64,000 nt of DNA. Source: an endosymbiont of Galathealinum brachiosum (lineage in GTDB: Bacteria; Pseudomonadota; Gammaproteobacteria; SZUA-229). Of the stretch, positions 46,550 to 58,696 are shown one piece after another. The stretch is taken from the NCBI GenBank assembly GCA_003349885.1, contig QFXC01000007.1:662642-726641 (forward strand), in the 5' to 3' direction. A program made the position numbers and the translations under genes. The first letter of the stretch is position 1. Every line of letters begins with the position of its first letter. The notes beneath the pieces are model-generated. The model saw only the letters and a program-made list of their open reading frames with translations, made no database searches and was not told the DNA's origin.

Positions 46550-49423
46550 ATGATTACAGAAATCCAGATACGCGGCGCCCGCACCCACAACCTGAAAAAT
46601 ATTGATCTGGATATCCCCAGGGACAAACTCGTCGTTATCACCGGTCTATCGGGTTCAGGCAAATCATCTCTGGCTTTCGACACCATTTTTGCTGAAGGCC
46701 AGCGCCGCTATGTTGAATCGCTTTCAGCATATGCTCGTCAGTTTCTATCTATAATGGAAAAGCCAGATTTAGACCATATAGAAGGTCTCTCTCCGGCCAT
46801 TTCAATAGAACAGAAAACCACCTCTCATAATCCACGCTCCACCGTTGGCACCGTAACGGAGATCTACGACTATCTACGTTTATTATTTGCACGTGCGGGC
46901 ACACCAAAGTGCCCTGATCACAATATTGCGCTTGCAGCTCAGACCGTTTCACAGATGGTAGATCATGTACTTGAACTTCCAGAAGAAACAAAACTCATGT
47001 TACTCGCACCCATTATTCAGGATCGTAAGGGAGAGCATAAGGAGTTACTTGAGGACTTAAAACGACAGGGTTTTATTCGTGCCCGAATTGACGGCAAAAC
47101 CATTGAGCTTGATGATGCCCCGGAACTTGAAAAAAACTTCAAGCACAGCATTGAAGTTGTAGTAGATCGATTTAAAGTTCGAGAAGATCTGGAGTTACGT
47201 TTAGCCGAATCTTTTGAGACTGCTTTAAACCTCACCGATGGTATTGCTCGTATTGCTTATATGGATAATTCCGACGATCCGCTAAGTAAGAATTACCAGG
47301 AAGACATTATGTTCTCTTCCCGATTTGCCTGCCCTACCTGTGGATACAGTTTAAGTGAGCTGGAACCTCGACTATTCTCTTTCAATAACCCTGCCGGTGC
47401 TTGCGGACAATGTGACGGACTAGGCCACATACAACACATAGATCCGGTTTTAGTTGTTAATAACCCTTCTCTAAGTTTACCCGGCGGTGCAGTACGTGGA
47501 TGGGACCGACGTAATGCCTGGTATAACGGCATGTTAGTGAGCCTGGCAAAACATTTTGATTTTGACCTTGATAGCCCATTCAATGAATTAGAAAAAAATA
47601 TTCAGAATATTATTTTATTTGGCAGTGACGAAGAAGATATTGATTTCAGTTACCCTTCTGCAAGCGGAAGAATGAAAACAAAAACACATCCTTTTGAAGG
47701 CATCATCCCGAATATGCAACGTCGTTTCCGGGAAACCGAATCGTCAGCTGTACGTGATGAAATGATAAAATATTTTACTGACCAGGCCTGCCCGAGCTGT
47801 AACGGAGAGCGTTTAAATAAAGGTGCTCGTAATGTATTTATTGCTGATCAGTCTTTACCAAAAATAACACATTTGTCTATTTATGATTGTCTGAATTTTT
47901 TTAAGGCATTAGAGCTTGAAGGAAATAAAGGTGAGATAGCTGAAAAAATTGTAAAGGAAATTTCTTCACGCTTACAGTTCCTTGTTAATGTTGGTTTGAA
48001 TTATTTATCTTTAGATCGAAGTTCTGACACACTCTCTGGTGGCGAAGCACAACGCATTCGCCTTGCTAGTCAAATCGGTGCTGGTCTGGTTGGTGTTATG
48101 TATATACTGGATGAACCATCTATTGGTTTACATCAACGCGATAATGATCGCTTATTATCTACACTGGTTCATTTAAGAGATCTAGGTAATACCGTTATTG
48201 TAGTAGAACATGATGAAGATGCCATTTTAAGTGCCGACCATGTTATTGATATTGGTCCTGGAGCTGGTGTGCATGGTGGACACATAGTTGCGTCAGGCAC
48301 TCCTAATGAAATAATGGAAAACAAAAAGTCCTTAACCGGCCAATATTTATCTGGAAAACTAGAAATCAGCCTGCCAGAGAAACGCATTCAACATACAGGA
48401 AAAGTATTAAAGATTAATGGCGCCAGTGGAAACAATTTACAACAGGTTACTGTCGAAATTCCAGTCGGGTTAATGACATGTGTAACAGGAGTTTCAGGAT
48501 CTGGAAAGTCGACCTTAATTAACGATACTCTATATAAATTACTCGCCAGAGAAATAAATAAATCATCACTCATCCCTGCAAAATACGAAAGCTTTGAAGG
48601 TTTAGATCAGTTTGATAAAGTTGTTGATATTGATCAGGCACCAATTGGCCGCACACCTCGCTCCAACCCGGCAACCTACACTGGATTATTTACACCTATT
48701 CGTGAATTATTTGCCGGAACACAGGAGTCACGCTCACGTGGTTACAAACCTGGACGATTTAGTTTCAATGTTAAAGGAGGACGCTGTGAAGCCTGCCAGG
48801 GCGACGGTGTTATTAAAGTAGAAATGCATTTTTTACCCGATATATATGTGCCTTGTGATGTCTGTAGAAGTAAACGGTACAATCGCGAAACACTGGATAT
48901 AAAATATAAGGGCAAGAGCATAAATGAAGTACTGGATATGACTATAGAGGATGCGGTTGTATTCTTTAAAGCGGTTCCAGTCATACACAGAAAACTCCAG
49001 ACATTAATGGATGTGGGTCTTTCATATATAACACTAGGACAACGAGCAACTACTTTATCAGGTGGTGAAGCACAACGTATAAAACTAGCACGTGAACTTT
49101 CCAAGCGCGACACAGGTAATACGATTTACATACTCGACGAGCCAACGACCGGTCTTCATTTTCATGATGTTGAGCAGTTAATGCAGGTACTTATACGCCT
49201 CAGAGATCATGGTAATACCATCATTATTATTGAGCATAACCTTGATATTATAAAAACTGCAGACTGGATTATAGATTTAGGCCCGGAAGGCGGATCAGGT
49301 GGTGGTGAAATTATCGCTCAAGGCACACCCGAAGAAGTTTGTCAGAACGAGTCATCTTTTACCGGGCGGTATTTAAAACCTGTTTTAGAAAAACATAAAA
49401 CAAGGCAGGCACAAGCCTCCTGA
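46550..49423 (+). CDS. uvrA: Excinuclease ABC subunit A
   Basis: A 957-residue damage-recognition ATPase of nucleotide excision repair. It has two ABC modules: Walker A GLSGSGKS (residues ~31-38) and GVSGSGKS (~647), with [12 protein letters not shown] and [12 protein letters not shown] signatures. Zinc modules are visible as CPTCGYS...CGQCDGLG and CEACQGDG...CDVC. The start [23 protein letters not shown] is canonical. A lipoprotein gene follows by 14 bp. Confidence 0.97.
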   Translation: MITEIQIRGARTHNLKNIDLDIPRDKLVVITGLSGSGKSSLAFDTIFAEGQRRYVESLSAYARQFLSIMEKPDLDHIEGLSPAISIEQKTTSHNPRSTVGTVTEIYDYLRLLFARAGTPKCPDHNIALAAQTVSQMVDHVLELPEETKLMLLAPIIQDRKGEHKELLEDLKRQGFIRARIDGKTIELDDAPELEKNFKHSIEVVVDRFKVREDLELRLAESFETALNLTDGIARIAYMDNSDDPLSKNYQEDIMFSSRFACPTCGYSLSELEPRLFSFNNPAGACGQCDGLGHIQHIDPVLVVNNPSLSLPGGAVRGWDRRNAWYNGMLVSLAKHFDFDLDSPFNELEKNIQNIILFGSDEEDIDFSYPSASGRMKTKTHPFEGIIPNMQRRFRETESSAVRDEMIKYFTDQACPSCNGERLNKGARNVFIADQSLPKITHLSIYDCLNFFKALELEGNKGEIAEKIVKEISSRLQFLVNVGLNYLSLDRSSDTLSGGEAQRIRLASQIGAGLVGVMYILDEPSIGLHQRDNDRLLSTLVHLRDLGNTVIVVEHDEDAILSADHVIDIGPGAGVHGGHIVASGTPNEIMENKKSLTGQYLSGKLEISLPEKRIQHTGKVLKINGASGNNLQQVTVEIPVGLMTCVTGVSGSGKSTLINDTLYKLLAREINKSSLIPAKYESFEGLDQFDKVVDIDQAPIGRTPRSNPATYTGLFTPIRELFAGTQESRSRGYKPGRFSFNVKGGRCEACQGDGVIKVEMHFLPDIYVPCDVCRSKRYNRETLDIKYKGKSINEVLDMTIEDAVVFFKAVPVIHRKLQTLMDVGLSYITLGQRATTLSGGEAQRIKLARELSKRDTGNTIYILDEPTTGLHFHDVEQLMQVLIRLRDHGNTIIIIEHNLDIIKTADWIIDLGPEGGSGGGEIIAQGTPEEVCQNESSFTGRYLKPVLEKHKTRQAQAS

Positions 49424-49437
49424 CCTTAGTAAATTAT

Positions 49438-49983
49438 ATGATTAAACTCAGCCTGTTAATTTTATTTTTTGTAATGCTATTTTCCTGTTCTAAGGAGAAC
49501 ATAATCGATGAGAGATCGTACAAATTTTCAATCCCTGAAGGTTCTAAACTCATACTCAATCGTGAAATAATTATCTCATCAGGCATGGGAAGAACATTTT
49601 TTCAATCCGGCAAAGTCACAGCAGAAAAAGATTTAAATATCTATTATCCTCATTGCAGCATAACTATAAACACGCTTAAAGATAATGACCAAATTATAAA
49701 ACCTGCTTCCTTTAATATTATTAAAGTTATAGACGATGAAGAGTATGTGCAGGGTTACATTTTGTATGCATCTAATAATATAAAAATTAGTTCTGATGGG
49801 CCTTTAATTACGGGGCTTGTTAGTTATTATTATTTAGAATCCAAAAGGGAACCAGATGTACGCACACTTGAATGCATACAATGGGATACCCCTTATGAAA
49901 ACAGGCATTTAAGTATTGAAGAAGTCAGAAAATCTTTAGGCAATATATTCTCATTAATTATAAATAAAAACATACAGACATAA
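49438..49983 (+). CDS. Putative lipoprotein, function unknown
   Basis: A 181-residue protein with a lipoprotein signal (LSLLILFFVMLFSC, Cys17) followed by SKENIIDE. The mature chain is beta-rich and includes YPHCSITINTL and RTLECIQWDTPYENRHLSIEEVRKSLG. I do not recognise a family. The ATG lies 14 bp after the uvrA stop, so it may be transcribed with uvrA; it ends at a bidirectional terminator. Confidence 0.65.
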   Translation: MIKLSLLILFFVMLFSCSKENIIDERSYKFSIPEGSKLILNREIIISSGMGRTFFQSGKVTAEKDLNIYYPHCSITINTLKDNDQIIKPASFNIIKVIDDEEYVQGYILYASNNIKISSDGPLITGLVSYYYLESKREPDVRTLECIQWDTPYENRHLSIEEVRKSLGNIFSLIINKNIQT

Positions 49984-50012
49984 AAAAAGCCGGAACTAAG
50001 TCCGGCTTTTTT
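49982..50012. terminator. Bidirectional terminator between the lipoprotein gene and rplQ
   Basis: Stem AAAAAAGCCGGA/TCCGGCTTTTTT around a 6-nt loop (49983-49994, 50001-50012); serves both convergent units and ends the ribosomal cluster. Confidence 0.92.
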
Positions 50013-50028
50013 ATGCAAAGAAGTAAAG

Positions 50029-50418
50029 TTATTCTACTTCTGTCACTTCTTCTTCAACTTCTGGGCGGTCAACTAGCTCAACATATGCCATAGGAGCAGC
50101 ATCACCAGGACGGAAACCACACTTCATTACACGAAGATATCCACCAGGACGTTCTTTATAACGAGGTGATAGTTCTGTAAACAATTTACCAACCATGTCT
50201 TTATCGCGCATTCTGCTGAATGCTAAACGACGGTTTGCAACACTGTCCACTTTACCCAGAGTAATCAAAGGCTCAGCAAAGCGACGTAGTTCTTTTGCTT
50301 TTGGTAATGTAGTTTTAATTAACTCATGTTTAAATAATGAGTTAACCATATTTTGAAACATTGCCTTACGGTGGCTGCTGTTTCTATTTAATTGACGACC
50401 TGATTGACGATGACGCAT
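50029..50418 (-). CDS. rplQ: 50S ribosomal protein L17
   Basis: 129 residues; E. coli L17 has 127. It starts [24 protein letters not shown], the family signature, and contains [22 protein letters not shown]. The tail is acidic ([12 protein letters not shown]). L17 sits near the peptide exit tunnel of the large subunit. It is the last gene of the alpha operon, 50 bp after rpoA, and is followed by the bidirectional terminator. Confidence 0.97.
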   Translation of the reverse strand: MRHRQSGRQLNRNSSHRKAMFQNMVNSLFKHELIKTTLPKAKELRRFAEPLITLGKVDSVANRRLAFSRMRDKDMVGKLFTELSPRYKERPGGYLRVMKCGFRPGDAAPMAYVELVDRPEVEEEVTEVE

Positions 50419-50468
50419 TTTCTTTTACCTTAAACAGATTCTTCTGCTAATAAACTAGTCTACAAAGA

Positions 50469-51467
50469 CTAGCTCGCTTGTTTTTCACGAATAGATGCTG
50501 GTGGCCAGTTTTCAAGACGTGCACCAAGTGACAAGCCATGAGATGCCAATACATCTTTGATTTCAGTAAGTGATTTTTTACCCAGATTAGGAGTTTTAAG
50601 TAACTCTACTTCTGTACGTTGAATTAAATCACCAATGTAATAAATATTTTCTGCTTTTAGGCAGTTTGCTGAACGAACTGTTAATTCTAGATCATCTACA
50701 GGGCGTAACAGAATTGGATCAATTTCATCCTCTTCATCAACTTGTTCCGCTTCTTCAATGCTCTGAAGGTTAACAAACGCTGATAGTTGCTTCTGTAATA
50801 CAGTTGCAGCTATACGTATTGTTTCTTCTGGTTCAACTGTTCCATTTGTTTCTAAATCAAGAATCAGTTTATCCAGATTTGTGCGTTGCTCAACACGTGC
50901 ACTTTCTACCGTGTAGTTAACACGAAGAATTGGACTGAAAGATGCGTCTATTGCTAGAGCGCCTACAGACGTTGTTTCAGAATCTTCAGCTGCTTTACGC
51001 TGAGTTGCTGGAACATAACCACGACCCTTAGTTATTTTAAGCGTCATGTTTAAATCAACGTTACCTGTAATATGAGCAATTACATGATCAGGATTAACAA
51101 TATCAACATCATGATCTGTTGCAATATCACCAGCAGTTACAACACCTGTACCTGATTTTTTAAGCGTTAATAATGCTTCTGATTTCTCATGCATCATTAT
51201 TGCTACGCCTTTCAGGTTCAGAAGAATTTCAAGCACATCTTCCTGAACACCTTCAATTGAGCTGTATTCATGTAAAACACCATCAATTTCAGCTTCTACA
51301 ATTGCAGCACCTTCTATTGAAGATAAAAGTATGCGACGTAGAGCATTACCTAGCGTATGTCCAAAGCCTCTTTCTAATGGCTCTAGTACAATTTTCGCAT
51401 GAGTATCGTTGTACTGATGTACATCGATATTACGTGGTGTTAGTAGTTCTTCAGATTTGCCTGACAT
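50469..51467 (-). CDS. rpoA: RNA polymerase alpha subunit
   Basis: 332 residues; E. coli alpha has 329. The N-terminal assembly domain holds [22 protein letters not shown], and the C-terminal domain that contacts UP elements and activators holds [50 protein letters not shown]. The linker is acidic ([22 protein letters not shown]). It lies 15 bp after rpsD in the alpha operon. Confidence 0.98.
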   Translation of the reverse strand: MSGKSEELLTPRNIDVHQYNDTHAKIVLEPLERGFGHTLGNALRRILLSSIEGAAIVEAEIDGVLHEYSSIEGVQEDVLEILLNLKGVAIMMHEKSEALLTLKKSGTGVVTAGDIATDHDVDIVNPDHVIAHITGNVDLNMTLKITKGRGYVPATQRKAAEDSETTSVGALAIDASFSPILRVNYTVESARVEQRTNLDKLILDLETNGTVEPEETIRIAATVLQKQLSAFVNLQSIEEAEQVDEEDEIDPILLRPVDDLELTVRSANCLKAENIYYIGDLIQRTEVELLKTPNLGKKSLTEIKDVLASHGLSLGARLENWPPASIREKQAS

Positions 51468-51482
51468 TCGGTGAGGTATCCT

Positions 51483-52106
51483 TTACTTAGAGTACAGTTC
51501 AACAACGAGTTGTTCGTTTATATCAGCTGATAATTCGCTACGTTCAGGTACAGATTTAAATGTTGCTTCCATCTTACCTTCGTCTAGTGAAATCCAGTCT
51601 GCGATGCCGCGTTGCTTAGCTAACTCTAATGAATCTTTGATTCGAGTTTGCTTTTTAGATTTTTCACGTACTGAAATTTTATCATCAGCTTTAACAACAT
51701 ATGACGGGATATTTACAATCGCATCATTAACTAATATTGATTTATGGCTGATTAACTGGCGTGACTCATTACGAGTTGAACCAAAACCACTGCGATAAAC
51801 AACATTGTCTAAACGTGTTTCAAGACATTCAAGCAGGTTTTCACCTGTTGAGCCTTTGCGTGATGCAGCTTTTTTGTAGTAATTTACAAATTGCTTTTCA
51901 AGTACACCGTAAATACGACGTAATTTCTGTTTTTCACGTAACTGGACACCATAGTCAGTTAAACGACCACGGGCACCAGGGCCGTGCTGGCCAGGTTTCT
52001 GTTCTAACTTACACTTGCTATCAAGTGAACGAACGCCTGATTTATGTTCTAGATCGACGCCTTCGCGACGACTCAGTTTACACTTAGGACCTAAATAACG
52101 AGCCAC
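51483..52106 (-). CDS. rpsD: 30S ribosomal protein S4
   Basis: 207 residues, one more than in E. coli. It starts [18 protein letters not shown] and has the S4 RNA-binding domain near [45 protein letters not shown]4 nucleates 30S assembly and in E. coli represses the alpha operon by binding the rpsM leader. Four Cys positions of the zinc-binding form are not all present, so it is probably the zinc-free type. Confidence 0.97.
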   Translation of the reverse strand: MARYLGPKCKLSRREGVDLEHKSGVRSLDSKCKLEQKPGQHGPGARGRLTDYGVQLREKQKLRRIYGVLEKQFVNYYKKAASRKGSTGENLLECLETRLDNVVYRSGFGSTRNESRQLISHKSILVNDAIVNIPSYVVKADDKISVREKSKKQTRIKDSLELAKQRGIADWISLDEGKMEATFKSVPERSELSADINEQLVVELYSK

Positions 52107-52121
52107 TTCTATTCTCCAGCC

Positions 52122-52505
52122 TTATACACGACGTCGTTTTGGAGGACGACAGCCATTGTGTGGAATTGGGGTAATATCACTGATATTAGTAATTTTAAAA
52201 CCAGCATTATTCAGAGAGCGAACTGCTGATTCACGACCGGGACCTGGTCCCTTAACAAGAACTTCTAAGTTCTTAACGCCGTAATCTTTTGCGCGTGTAC
52301 CAGCACGTTCAGCTGCTACCTGTGCTGCAAAAGGAGTACTCTTACGAGAACCACGGAAGCCTGAGCCACCTGCAGTTGCCCAAGATAGAGTGTTACCCTG
52401 ACGATCAGAGATAGTCACGATAGTATTGTTAAATGACGCATATATATGCGCCACACCGTCAGTGACCGTGCGTTTAACTTTCTTCTTAGTTGTTGGTTTT
52501 GCCAT
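52122..52505 (-). CDS. rpsK: 30S ribosomal protein S11
   Basis: 127 residues; E. coli 129. Core segments are [50 protein letters not shown] and [21 protein letters not shown], ending [17 protein letters not shown]11 lies on the platform of the 30S subunit. It is 15 bp from rpsD and 21 bp after rpsM. Confidence 0.98.
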   Translation of the reverse strand: MAKPTTKKKVKRTVTDGVAHIYASFNNTIVTISDRQGNTLSWATAGGSGFRGSRKSTPFAAQVAAERAGTRAKDYGVKNLEVLVKGPGPGRESAVRSLNNAGFKITNISDITPIPHNGCRPPKRRRV

Positions 52506-52526
52506 TACTTTTACCTAATTAACCAA

Positions 52527-52883
52527 TTATTTACGTATAGGGCGCTTAGGACCCTTACGCGTACGAGCATTTGTCTTTGTGCGCTGACCACGAAGTGGCA
52601 AGCTGCGACGATGACGGATACCACGGTTACAACCCATGTCCATCAGACGTTTGATGCTCATTGAAACTTCACGACGTAAATCACCTTCTACAGTGAATTT
52701 ACCTACTTCTGTACGCAGTGATTCAACTTGTTCTTCACTTAAAGTACTTAATTTTGCCGCTGGTTCTATCTTAGTCACTGCACAAATTTCCTGTGCGCGA
52801 GTACGGCCTATGCCGTAGATATATGTCAAACCAATGACTGCATGTTTATTATCAGGTATATTAATACCAGCTATACGGGCCAT
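52527..52883 (-). CDS. rpsM: 30S ribosomal protein S13
   Basis: 118 residues, the E. coli length. It begins [33 protein letters not shown] and ends in the basic [21 protein letters not shown] that contacts the tRNAs in A and P sites. It is the first gene behind the alpha-operon promoter, whose elements overlap the end of rpmJ. In E. coli its leader is the S4-binding target. Confidence 0.98.
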   Translation of the reverse strand: MARIAGINIPDNKHAVIGLTYIYGIGRTRAQEICAVTKIEPAAKLSTLSEEQVESLRTEVGKFTVEGDLRREVSMSIKRLMDMGCNRGIRHRRSLPLRGQRTKTNARTRKGPKRPIRK

Positions 52884-52914
52884 TCACCGTCTCCAGAATC
52901 GCGCAAAGCGCGGC

Positions 52915-52943
52915 ATTTTAGCGAAAAATCGCTTTTAAATCAA
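52915..52943 (-). promoter_or_regulatory. Alpha-operon promoter
   Basis: On the minus strand TTGATT (52938-52943, overlapping the rpmJ stop codon), 17-bp spacer, TAAAAT (52915-52920), then the GC-rich discriminator GCCGCGC. The leader contains GCGC-TTT-GCGC, a small hairpin before the rpsM start. Confidence 0.75.
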
Positions 52944-53053
52944 CCTTGACGTTGCTTATGACGTGGATCTTTACAGATCACACGAACAACACCATTTCTC
53001 TTAATAACCTTACAGTTTCTGCACATTTTCTTAACTGATGCACGAACTTTCAT
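52940..53053 (-). CDS. rpmJ: 50S ribosomal protein L36
   Basis: A 37-residue protein from ATG 53053, starting [20 protein letters not shown] and ending [11 protein letters not shown]. Cys11, Cys14, Cys27 and His32 form the zinc site, so this is the zinc-containing form. The length and sequence are those of standard L36. It lies between secY (190 bp gap) and rpsM (56 bp), the usual position, and has its own promoter upstream. Confidence 0.97.
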   Translation of the reverse strand: MKVRASVKKMCRNCKVIKRNGVVRVICKDPRHKQRQG

Positions 53054-53095
53054 AACTGCTTCTCACTTAAATTGTTAAAACTGAAAATTGGGCGG

Positions 53096-53123
53096 ATTTT
53101 AGACGATCTGTAGAATATAACAA
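53096..53123 (-). promoter_or_regulatory. Promoter upstream of rpmJ
   Basis: On the minus strand TTGTTA (53118-53123), 16-bp spacer, TAAAAT (53096-53101), followed by CCGCCC. This lies in the 190-bp gap behind secY, the only large gap inside the spc-alpha cluster. Confidence 0.6.
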
Positions 53124-53243
53124 GGAATAAATAACGAACATTTAAAAGCAGCTACTTAGATATAGCGATTTAGATGTGTTAATTGTTCACAAGTGTGACA
53201 TTCAAGTTGATTGTCTAGATCAACACAATTGTTCCAGCTCGGA

Positions 53244-54563
53244 TTAAGCTTTATCGCCTAACCCTTTAAAATTGGCTTTTTTCATTAAGCCTTCATACTG
53301 TTGTGACATCATGTGTGATTGCATTTGTGCCATGAAATCCATAACAACAACCACGATGATTAACAATGAAGTACCACCAAAATAAAATGGTACATTCCAG
53401 TATAAAATTAGAAACTCAGGTAGTAAACACACCGAAGTGATATATAAAGCACCTACCAGAGTTAAACGTGTCATCACGCTATCTACATATTTAGCTGTTT
53501 GTTCACCTGGACGTATACCCGGGATAAACGCACCTGATTTTTTCAGGTTATCAGCAGTTTCTCTACTATTAAATACCAGTGCGGTATAGAAGAAGCAGAA
53601 GAAAATAATCGCTGCAGCATAAAACATTACATATATTGGCTGGCCGGGAGAAAGCGTAGTTGATAGATCAGCTAACCACTCCAAACCCTGAGTTTGACCA
53701 AACCAGCCACCCAAAGTAGCCGGAAACAAAATAATACTTGAAGCAAATATGGGCGGAATAACACCAGCCATATTCAATTTCAAAGGTAGATGGCTACTCT
53801 GTGCTGCATACATTTTACGACCTTGCTGACGCTTGGCGTAATTTACAGTAATGCGGCGCTGACCACGCTCTACGAAAATAACAAATGCGGTTACCGCGAG
53901 TGCAAGAATAAACAGAACAATTGCAGTTAATGTATGCAACTCACCTGTTCTAACTAACTCAGCAGTACCACCGATTGCAGCAGGCAATCCTGCAACAATA
54001 CCTGCGAAAATGATAATTGAAATACCATTACCAATTCCGCGCTCAGAAATTTGCTCACCTAGCCACATTAAGAATACTGTGCCGGTAACCAGTGATGTAA
54101 TCGCTATCACATAAAAAGATACAGTTGACTCTATATATACTAAAGGTGCTCCAGCATGTGTTTGTGATAACAACATATTCGCTACACCCATAGACTGGAA
54201 CAATGCCAGTACTACTGTGCCATATCGCGTATACGTTGTTATTTTACGTCGACCTGCTTCGCCTTCTTTCTTCATCTGCTCAAGACTAGGAACCGTAACC
54301 GACAATAACTGCATAATAATTGATGCAGATATATATGGCATGATACCCAATGCAAATAAAGACATGCGTTCTAACGCGCCACCTGAGAACATATTAAATA
54401 CGTCCAGGATCGTGCCAGATTGCTGATCAAAAATTGCAGACATTATTGTTGGATTTACCCCGGGAACCGGTATAAATGTACCAATACGATAAACAATCAG
54501 CGCACCCACAACAAAGAGGATGCGCTGTCTTAGTTCTTGCAACTTACTCAGATCAACTGCCAT
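53244..54563 (-). CDS. secY: Preprotein translocase subunit SecY
   Basis: 439 residues; E. coli 443. Ten transmembrane helices form the protein-conducting channel. Signature segments are [38 protein letters not shown]-type [38 protein letters not shown] (cytosolic loop C4 region) and [21 protein letters not shown]. It ends the spc operon, 3 bp after rplO. Confidence 0.97.
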   Translation of the reverse strand: MAVDLSKLQELRQRILFVVGALIVYRIGTFIPVPGVNPTIMSAIFDQQSGTILDVFNMFSGGALERMSLFALGIMPYISASIIMQLLSVTVPSLEQMKKEGEAGRRKITTYTRYGTVVLALFQSMGVANMLLSQTHAGAPLVYIESTVSFYVIAITSLVTGTVFLMWLGEQISERGIGNGISIIIFAGIVAGLPAAIGGTAELVRTGELHTLTAIVLFILALAVTAFVIFVERGQRRITVNYAKRQQGRKMYAAQSSHLPLKLNMAGVIPPIFASSIILFPATLGGWFGQTQGLEWLADLSTTLSPGQPIYVMFYAAAIIFFCFFYTALVFNSRETADNLKKSGAFIPGIRPGEQTAKYVDSVMTRLTLVGALYITSVCLLPEFLILYWNVPFYFGGTSLLIIVVVVMDFMAQMQSHMMSQQYEGLMKKANFKGLGDKA

Positions 54564-54566
54564 GTT

Positions 54567-55001
54567 TTATGCTTCTACTTTTCCGCCAGCAGCTTCAATT
54601 GCAGCTAATGCGCCTTTAGTTGCTTTAACACCCTGCAAAGTTACTGCAGATGTAATTTCGCCAGAAGCAATAACTTTCGCTTTCTTAGTAAAAGCAGGTA
54701 CAACGTTTGCTTCTATTAAAGTTGCTAAAGTAACGGTATCTGTACCCAGCTTTTGAATTTCGCCTAAACGAACTTCAGCACTGTATTTTGCCATGCGTGA
54801 GTTAAAGCCAACTTTAGGTAAGCGACGTTGAAGTGGCATCTGACCACCCTCGAAACCTACTTTACGGAAACCACCATTACGTGACTTCTGACCTTTATGA
54901 CCACGACCACAGGTTTTACCCTGGCCACAACCAATACCACGACCAACACGTTTACGTGATTTACGGCTACCCTCATCGGGTGAAAGAGTATTTAATAACA
55001 T
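54567..55001 (-). CDS. rplO: 50S ribosomal protein L15
   Basis: 144 residues, the E. coli length. It starts [42 protein letters not shown], the extended basic N-terminal arm, and has [16 protein letters not shown]15 stabilises the 23S core near the peptidyl-transferase centre late in assembly. One base separates it from rpmD and three from secY. Confidence 0.97.
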   Translation of the reverse strand: MLLNTLSPDEGSRKSRKRVGRGIGCGQGKTCGRGHKGQKSRNGGFRKVGFEGGQMPLQRRLPKVGFNSRMAKYSAEVRLGEIQKLGTDTVTLATLIEANVVPAFTKKAKVIASGEITSAVTLQGVKATKGALAAIEAAGGKVEA

Positions 55002-55002
55002 A

Positions 55003-55188
55003 TTAAACTTCCTCTGACTTAACCATGTAGTTGATTTTATTAATCATTCCACGGTTTTCAGGTGTATCAATAACTTCAACAGTGTGATTCATACGACGAA
55101 GACCTAAACCTTTTGCACAAGCAATGTGCGATTTTAAGCGTCCGATTGTACTTTTCACCAATGTAACTTTGATTTTCTTCTGTGCCAT
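55003..55188 (-). CDS. rpmD: 50S ribosomal protein L30
   Basis: 61 residues; E. coli 59. The sequence [54 protein letters not shown] is the full L30 fold. It lies 5 bp after rpsE and 1 bp before rplO, within the spc operon. Confidence 0.97.
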   Translation of the reverse strand: MAQKKIKVTLVKSTIGRLKSHIACAKGLGLRRMNHTVEVIDTPENRGMINKINYMVKSEEV

Positions 55189-55193
55189 GACGA

Positions 55194-55706
55194 TTAGCCT
55201 AAAATTTCTTCAACTTTCTTGCCACGCTTAGCAGCAACTGCATCTGGAGAATGCATATTCTCTAAACCGTTTACTGTTGCACGAACAACGTTGATTGGGT
55301 TACGCGTACCGTTAATTTTTGCCAGTACATTTTTAACACCAACTGCTTCAAATACAGCACGCATCGCACCACCGGCGATAATACCTGTACCTTCAGATGC
55401 TGGTTGCATGTATACATTTGCAGCGCCGTGAATACCTGTAACTGAATGCTGTAATGTGTCATCTTTAAGATGAACTTTACGCATATTTTTACGGGCTTTA
55501 TCCATTGCTTTCTGAATAGCTGCTGGTACTTCTTTAGCTTTACCATAACCGATACCGATAGTACCGTTACCATCACCTACTACAGTAAGCGCTGTAAAAC
55601 CAAATTGACGACCACCTTTTACTACTTTAGCAACACGATTTACAGTTACTAATTTTTCAATAAAATCGTCAGACTTTTCTCTTTGATTGTTTCTATCTTG
55701 TGCCAT
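55194..55706 (-). CDS. rpsE: 30S ribosomal protein S5
   Basis: 170 residues; E. coli 167. Double-stranded RNA-binding domain at [48 protein letters not shown], then the C-terminal domain with [38 protein letters not shown]5 contributes to decoding accuracy and mRNA unwinding. 11 bp after rplR. Confidence 0.97.
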   Translation of the reverse strand: MAQDRNNQREKSDDFIEKLVTVNRVAKVVKGGRQFGFTALTVVGDGNGTIGIGYGKAKEVPAAIQKAMDKARKNMRKVHLKDDTLQHSVTGIHGAANVYMQPASEGTGIIAGGAMRAVFEAVGVKNVLAKINGTRNPINVVRATVNGLENMHSPDAVAAKRGKKVEEILG

Positions 55707-55717
55707 AGTCTTTGCCT

Positions 55718-56074
55718 TTAAAATTCCAGTCCGTTTTCACGTGCAGCGTCAGCCAGTGCTTTAACACGGCCATGGTATTTAAAACCAGAACGATCAAATG
55801 CTACGGTAGTTATACCAGCTGCTTTTGATTTTTCAGCAATGATTTTACCCACTGTTGTAGCTGCATCTGAATTACCAGAATTTTTAATTGCCGACTTAAC
55901 ATCAGCATCTAAAGTAGAAGCAGAAGCTAACGTCTTGCCACCGTCTGCAGAAATAATTTGTGCATACATGTGGCGAGGCGTACGGTGGATACATAAACGA
56001 TCAGCACCTAATTCACGAATTTTCATTCGCGTACGAGTAGAGCGACGAACTCTGATTTGTTTCTTTGATTTCAT
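55718..56074 (-). CDS. rplR: 50S ribosomal protein L18
   Basis: 118 residues; E. coli 117. A basic N-terminus ([40 protein letters not shown]) precedes the fold that binds 5S rRNA ([32 protein letters not shown]). 8 bp after rplF. Confidence 0.97.
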   Translation of the reverse strand: MKSKKQIRVRRSTRTRMKIRELGADRLCIHRTPRHMYAQIISADGGKTLASASTLDADVKSAIKNSGNSDAATTVGKIIAEKSKAAGITTVAFDRSGFKYHGRVKALADAARENGLEF

Positions 56075-56082
56075 CTTAGCCC

Positions 56083-56610
56083 CTACTTCTTCTTAGCTTC
56101 TTTACGGATAACATATTCATCAGCGTAACGAACACCCTTACCTTTATAAGGCTCTGGTGGACGATATGCACGAATTTCAGCTGATACCTGACCAACTTTC
56201 TGTTTATCCGCACCTTTAACCAGGATTTCAGTCTGGCTAGGTGTTTCAATTGTGATTCCCTCAGGTACTGCATAATCTACAGGATGAGAAAATCCTAATT
56301 GAAGATTTAAAGATTGACCTTGTGCTTTTGCACGATAACCAACACCGATTAGCGTTAGTTTCTTTTCGAAACCTTCAGATACACCTGTAACCATGTTATT
56401 AACTAAAGAACGCATTGTTCCAGTCATTGCCCATGATGCATCAGTAACTGCTGTGAAGTTTAAAACCTCACCATCCTGTGCGACATTTACAGTTTCGTGT
56501 AAATCGATATTAAGATTACCCTTAGGGCCTTTTACATTTACTGAACGACCTGAAATTTTTACTTCAGTTCCAGACGGTACAGTAATTGGTTTTTTTGCTA
56601 CGCGTGACAT
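56083..56610 (-). CDS. rplF: 50S ribosomal protein L6
   Basis: 175 residues; E. coli 177. Two related RNA-binding domains: the first with [25 protein letters not shown], the second ending in the strongly conserved [28 protein letters not shown]6 stabilises the sarcin-ricin loop region. 13 bp after rpsH. Confidence 0.97.
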   Translation of the reverse strand: MSRVAKKPITVPSGTEVKISGRSVNVKGPKGNLNIDLHETVNVAQDGEVLNFTAVTDASWAMTGTMRSLVNNMVTGVSEGFEKKLTLIGVGYRAKAQGQSLNLQLGFSHPVDYAVPEGITIETPSQTEILVKGADKQKVGQVSAEIRAYRPPEPYKGKGVRYADEYVIRKEAKKK

Positions 56611-56623
56611 TTCAAATACCCCT

Positions 56624-57016
56624 TTATGATACTGAGCAGACTAACTCACCACCAATGCCTGCAGCACGTGCAGCTCGGTCAGTCATCATACCAGTTGAGG
56701 TTGAAACGATAACGATACCTAATCCATTCAGGATTGATGGTAATTCGTCTTTATTTTTGTAGACGCGAAGACCTGGGCGGCTCATGCGATCGATTGTATC
56801 GATAACTGGCTTACCATCGTGATACTTCAACGAAACAGACATCTCAGCCTTTGCACCTTCAGAAACAGAATAATCTTTAATATAACCTTCGTCTTTTAAA
56901 ACTTTAGCTATAGATTGTTTCATATTAGATGCAGGCATTGTAACTTCTACTTTAGAAGCTGATTGTCCATTACGAATACGTGTCAGCATATCTGCTATTG
57001 GATCTGACATACTCAT
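56624..57016 (-). CDS. rpsH: 30S ribosomal protein S8
   Basis: 130 residues, the E. coli length. It starts [31 protein letters not shown] and ends [30 protein letters not shown]. In E. coli S8 represses the spc operon by binding its own mRNA near rplE; conservation of that site was not tested. 53 bp after rpsN. Confidence 0.97.
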   Translation of the reverse strand: MSMSDPIADMLTRIRNGQSASKVEVTMPASNMKQSIAKVLKDEGYIKDYSVSEGAKAEMSVSLKYHDGKPVIDTIDRMSRPGLRVYKNKDELPSILNGLGIVIVSTSTGMMTDRAARAAGIGGELVCSVS

Positions 57017-57069
57017 AATCTATTTACCTTACTCTTAATATACATAAAAAATTTAAAATTGAACCTGCT

Positions 57070-57375
57070 CTACCAGCTAGCCTTAACTAGACCTGGTACA
57101 TCACCGCGCATCATAGCTTCACGTAATTTAATACGTGAAAGACCAAACTTACGGTAGTAGCCATGTGGACGACCAGTAATCTGGCAACGGTTACGACTAC
57201 GACTAGGACTTGAATCACGAGGTAATTTTTGCATTTTAACCTGTGCTTCCATCTTAGCTTCAAAATCTGCTTCAGGATCTTTTAGAATCGCACGTAATTT
57301 TGCACGCTTTTCGAAATCTCTTGCAATTAATTTTGTACGCTTTTTTTCGCGCTGAACCATCGAAGTTTTTGCCAT
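57070..57375 (-). CDS. rpsN: 30S ribosomal protein S14
   Basis: 101 residues, as in E. coli. [16 protein letters not shown] at the start and [39 protein letters not shown] at the end. It lacks the CxxC...CxxC zinc site, so it is the zinc-independent long form. 20 bp after rplE. Confidence 0.97.
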   Translation of the reverse strand: MAKTSMVQREKKRTKLIARDFEKRAKLRAILKDPEADFEAKMEAQVKMQKLPRDSSPSRSRNRCQITGRPHGYYRKFGLSRIKLREAMMRGDVPGLVKASW

Positions 57376-57395
57376 GATTTACTCTTTATCTCGAA

Positions 57396-57935
57396 CTAGT
57401 TTTTAAACGGGAAGTTAAATGCTTTTAATAAAGCCTTTGCTTCTTCGTCTGATTTTGCATTAGTTGTAATGGTGATATCCATTCCGCGAATTTTATCGAT
57501 TTTTTCATAATCGATTTCAGGGAAGATAATCTGTTCCTGGATACCCATGCTGTAATTACCACGGCCATCAAAAGATTTACCATTTAAACCACGGAAGTCA
57601 CGAATACGCGGTACAGAAATACTGATCAAGCGATCAAGGAATTCGTACATGTTGTCTTTACGTAGTGTTACTTTGCAGCCAATCGCAGAACCTTCACGCA
57701 GCTTAAATGCTGCAACAGATTTTCTTGCCATTGTTTTAACTGGTTTCTGACCCGCAATCTTTTCCATATCAGTATAAGCGGCTTCTACAACCTTCTTATC
57801 AGATACGCCTTCACCAACACCCATATTAAGTGTGATTTTTTCAATGCGAGGAACCTGCATAGGGTTTGCATAACCCTGGCTTTCCATCAATTGCTTAACA
57901 ATTGTGTCTTTATATACTTGCTGTAGTCTTGCCAT
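57396..57935 (-). CDS. rplE: 50S ribosomal protein L5
   Basis: 179 residues, the E. coli length. It contains [19 protein letters not shown] and [36 protein letters not shown], characteristic of L5, which binds 5S rRNA and the P-site tRNA. 15 bp after rplX. Confidence 0.98.
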   Translation of the reverse strand: MARLQQVYKDTIVKQLMESQGYANPMQVPRIEKITLNMGVGEGVSDKKVVEAAYTDMEKIAGQKPVKTMARKSVAAFKLREGSAIGCKVTLRKDNMYEFLDRLISISVPRIRDFRGLNGKSFDGRGNYSMGIQEQIIFPEIDYEKIDKIRGMDITITTNAKSDEEAKALLKAFNFPFKN

Positions 57936-57950
57936 TGTTCCGCTTTCCTA

Positions 57951-58268
57951 CTAAACGTCTACGTTTTCGTTATTAGACTTAAAGACGCGAATTTTTTTGC
58001 CATCTTCTAAAGTCTTGATACCTATGCGATCACCCTTATTTGACGCTGGGTTGAAAGGCATTATGTTAGAAATGTGTATAGACATTTCTTTTTCAATAAT
58101 TCCGCCTTCAACACCTGCCATTGGGTTTGGCTTAGTGTGTTTCTTTACCACGTTGATATTTTCTACCATAACGCGATCATTTTTAAGGATGCTCATTACT
58201 TTGCCACGGCGACCTTTGTCTTTACCCGTAGTTACAATAACTTCATCACCTTGTTTAATTCTTTGCAT
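57951..58268 (-). CDS. rplX: 50S ribosomal protein L24
   Basis: 105 residues; E. coli 104. KOW motif at [21 protein letters not shown], then [15 protein letters not shown] and the zinc-free C-terminal region. L24 is an early assembly initiator on 23S rRNA. 12 bp after rplN. Confidence 0.97.
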   Translation of the reverse strand: MQRIKQGDEVIVTTGKDKGRRGKVMSILKNDRVMVENINVVKKHTKPNPMAGVEGGIIEKEMSIHISNIMPFNPASNKGDRIGIKTLEDGKKIRVFKSNNENVDV

Positions 58269-58280
58269 ATCAATAAGCCT

Positions 58281-58649
58281 CTACAATACTTCAGGAGCTA
58301 GAGAAATAATCTTCATGAATTTCTCATTACGCAGCTCACGTGTTACAGGGCCAAAAATACGTGTACCAATAGGCTGCAAGTTAGCGTTCAAAAGAACTGC
58401 AGCATTATTGTCAAAGCGAATAAGTGAACCATCAGGGCGACGGACGCCTTTAGCAGTACGAACTACCACTGCATTGTACACTTCACCTTTTTTAACCTTG
58501 CCTCTAGGAATCGCTTCCTTGATGCTAACTTTTATAACATCACCAATTGCCGCATAACGACGGTGAGAACCACCAAGTACTTTAATACACTGTACTCGGC
58601 GTGCTCCACTGTTGTCTGCTGCGTTGAGAACGGTTTGCATTTGAATCAT
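58281..58649 (-). CDS. rplN: 50S ribosomal protein L14
   Basis: 122 residues; E. coli 123. It starts [33 protein letters not shown] and has [18 protein letters not shown] and [14 protein letters not shown]14 lies at the subunit interface. It is the first gene of the spc operon by E. coli order, 47 bp after rpsQ. Confidence 0.98.
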   Translation of the reverse strand: MIQMQTVLNAADNSGARRVQCIKVLGGSHRRYAAIGDVIKVSIKEAIPRGKVKKGEVYNAVVVRTAKGVRRPDGSLIRFDNNAAVLLNANLQPIGTRIFGPVTRELRNEKFMKIISLAPEVL

Positions 58650-58696
58650 GACGACACCAAATTTCTATTTATCTATATTTAACGGGTTATGCTGTT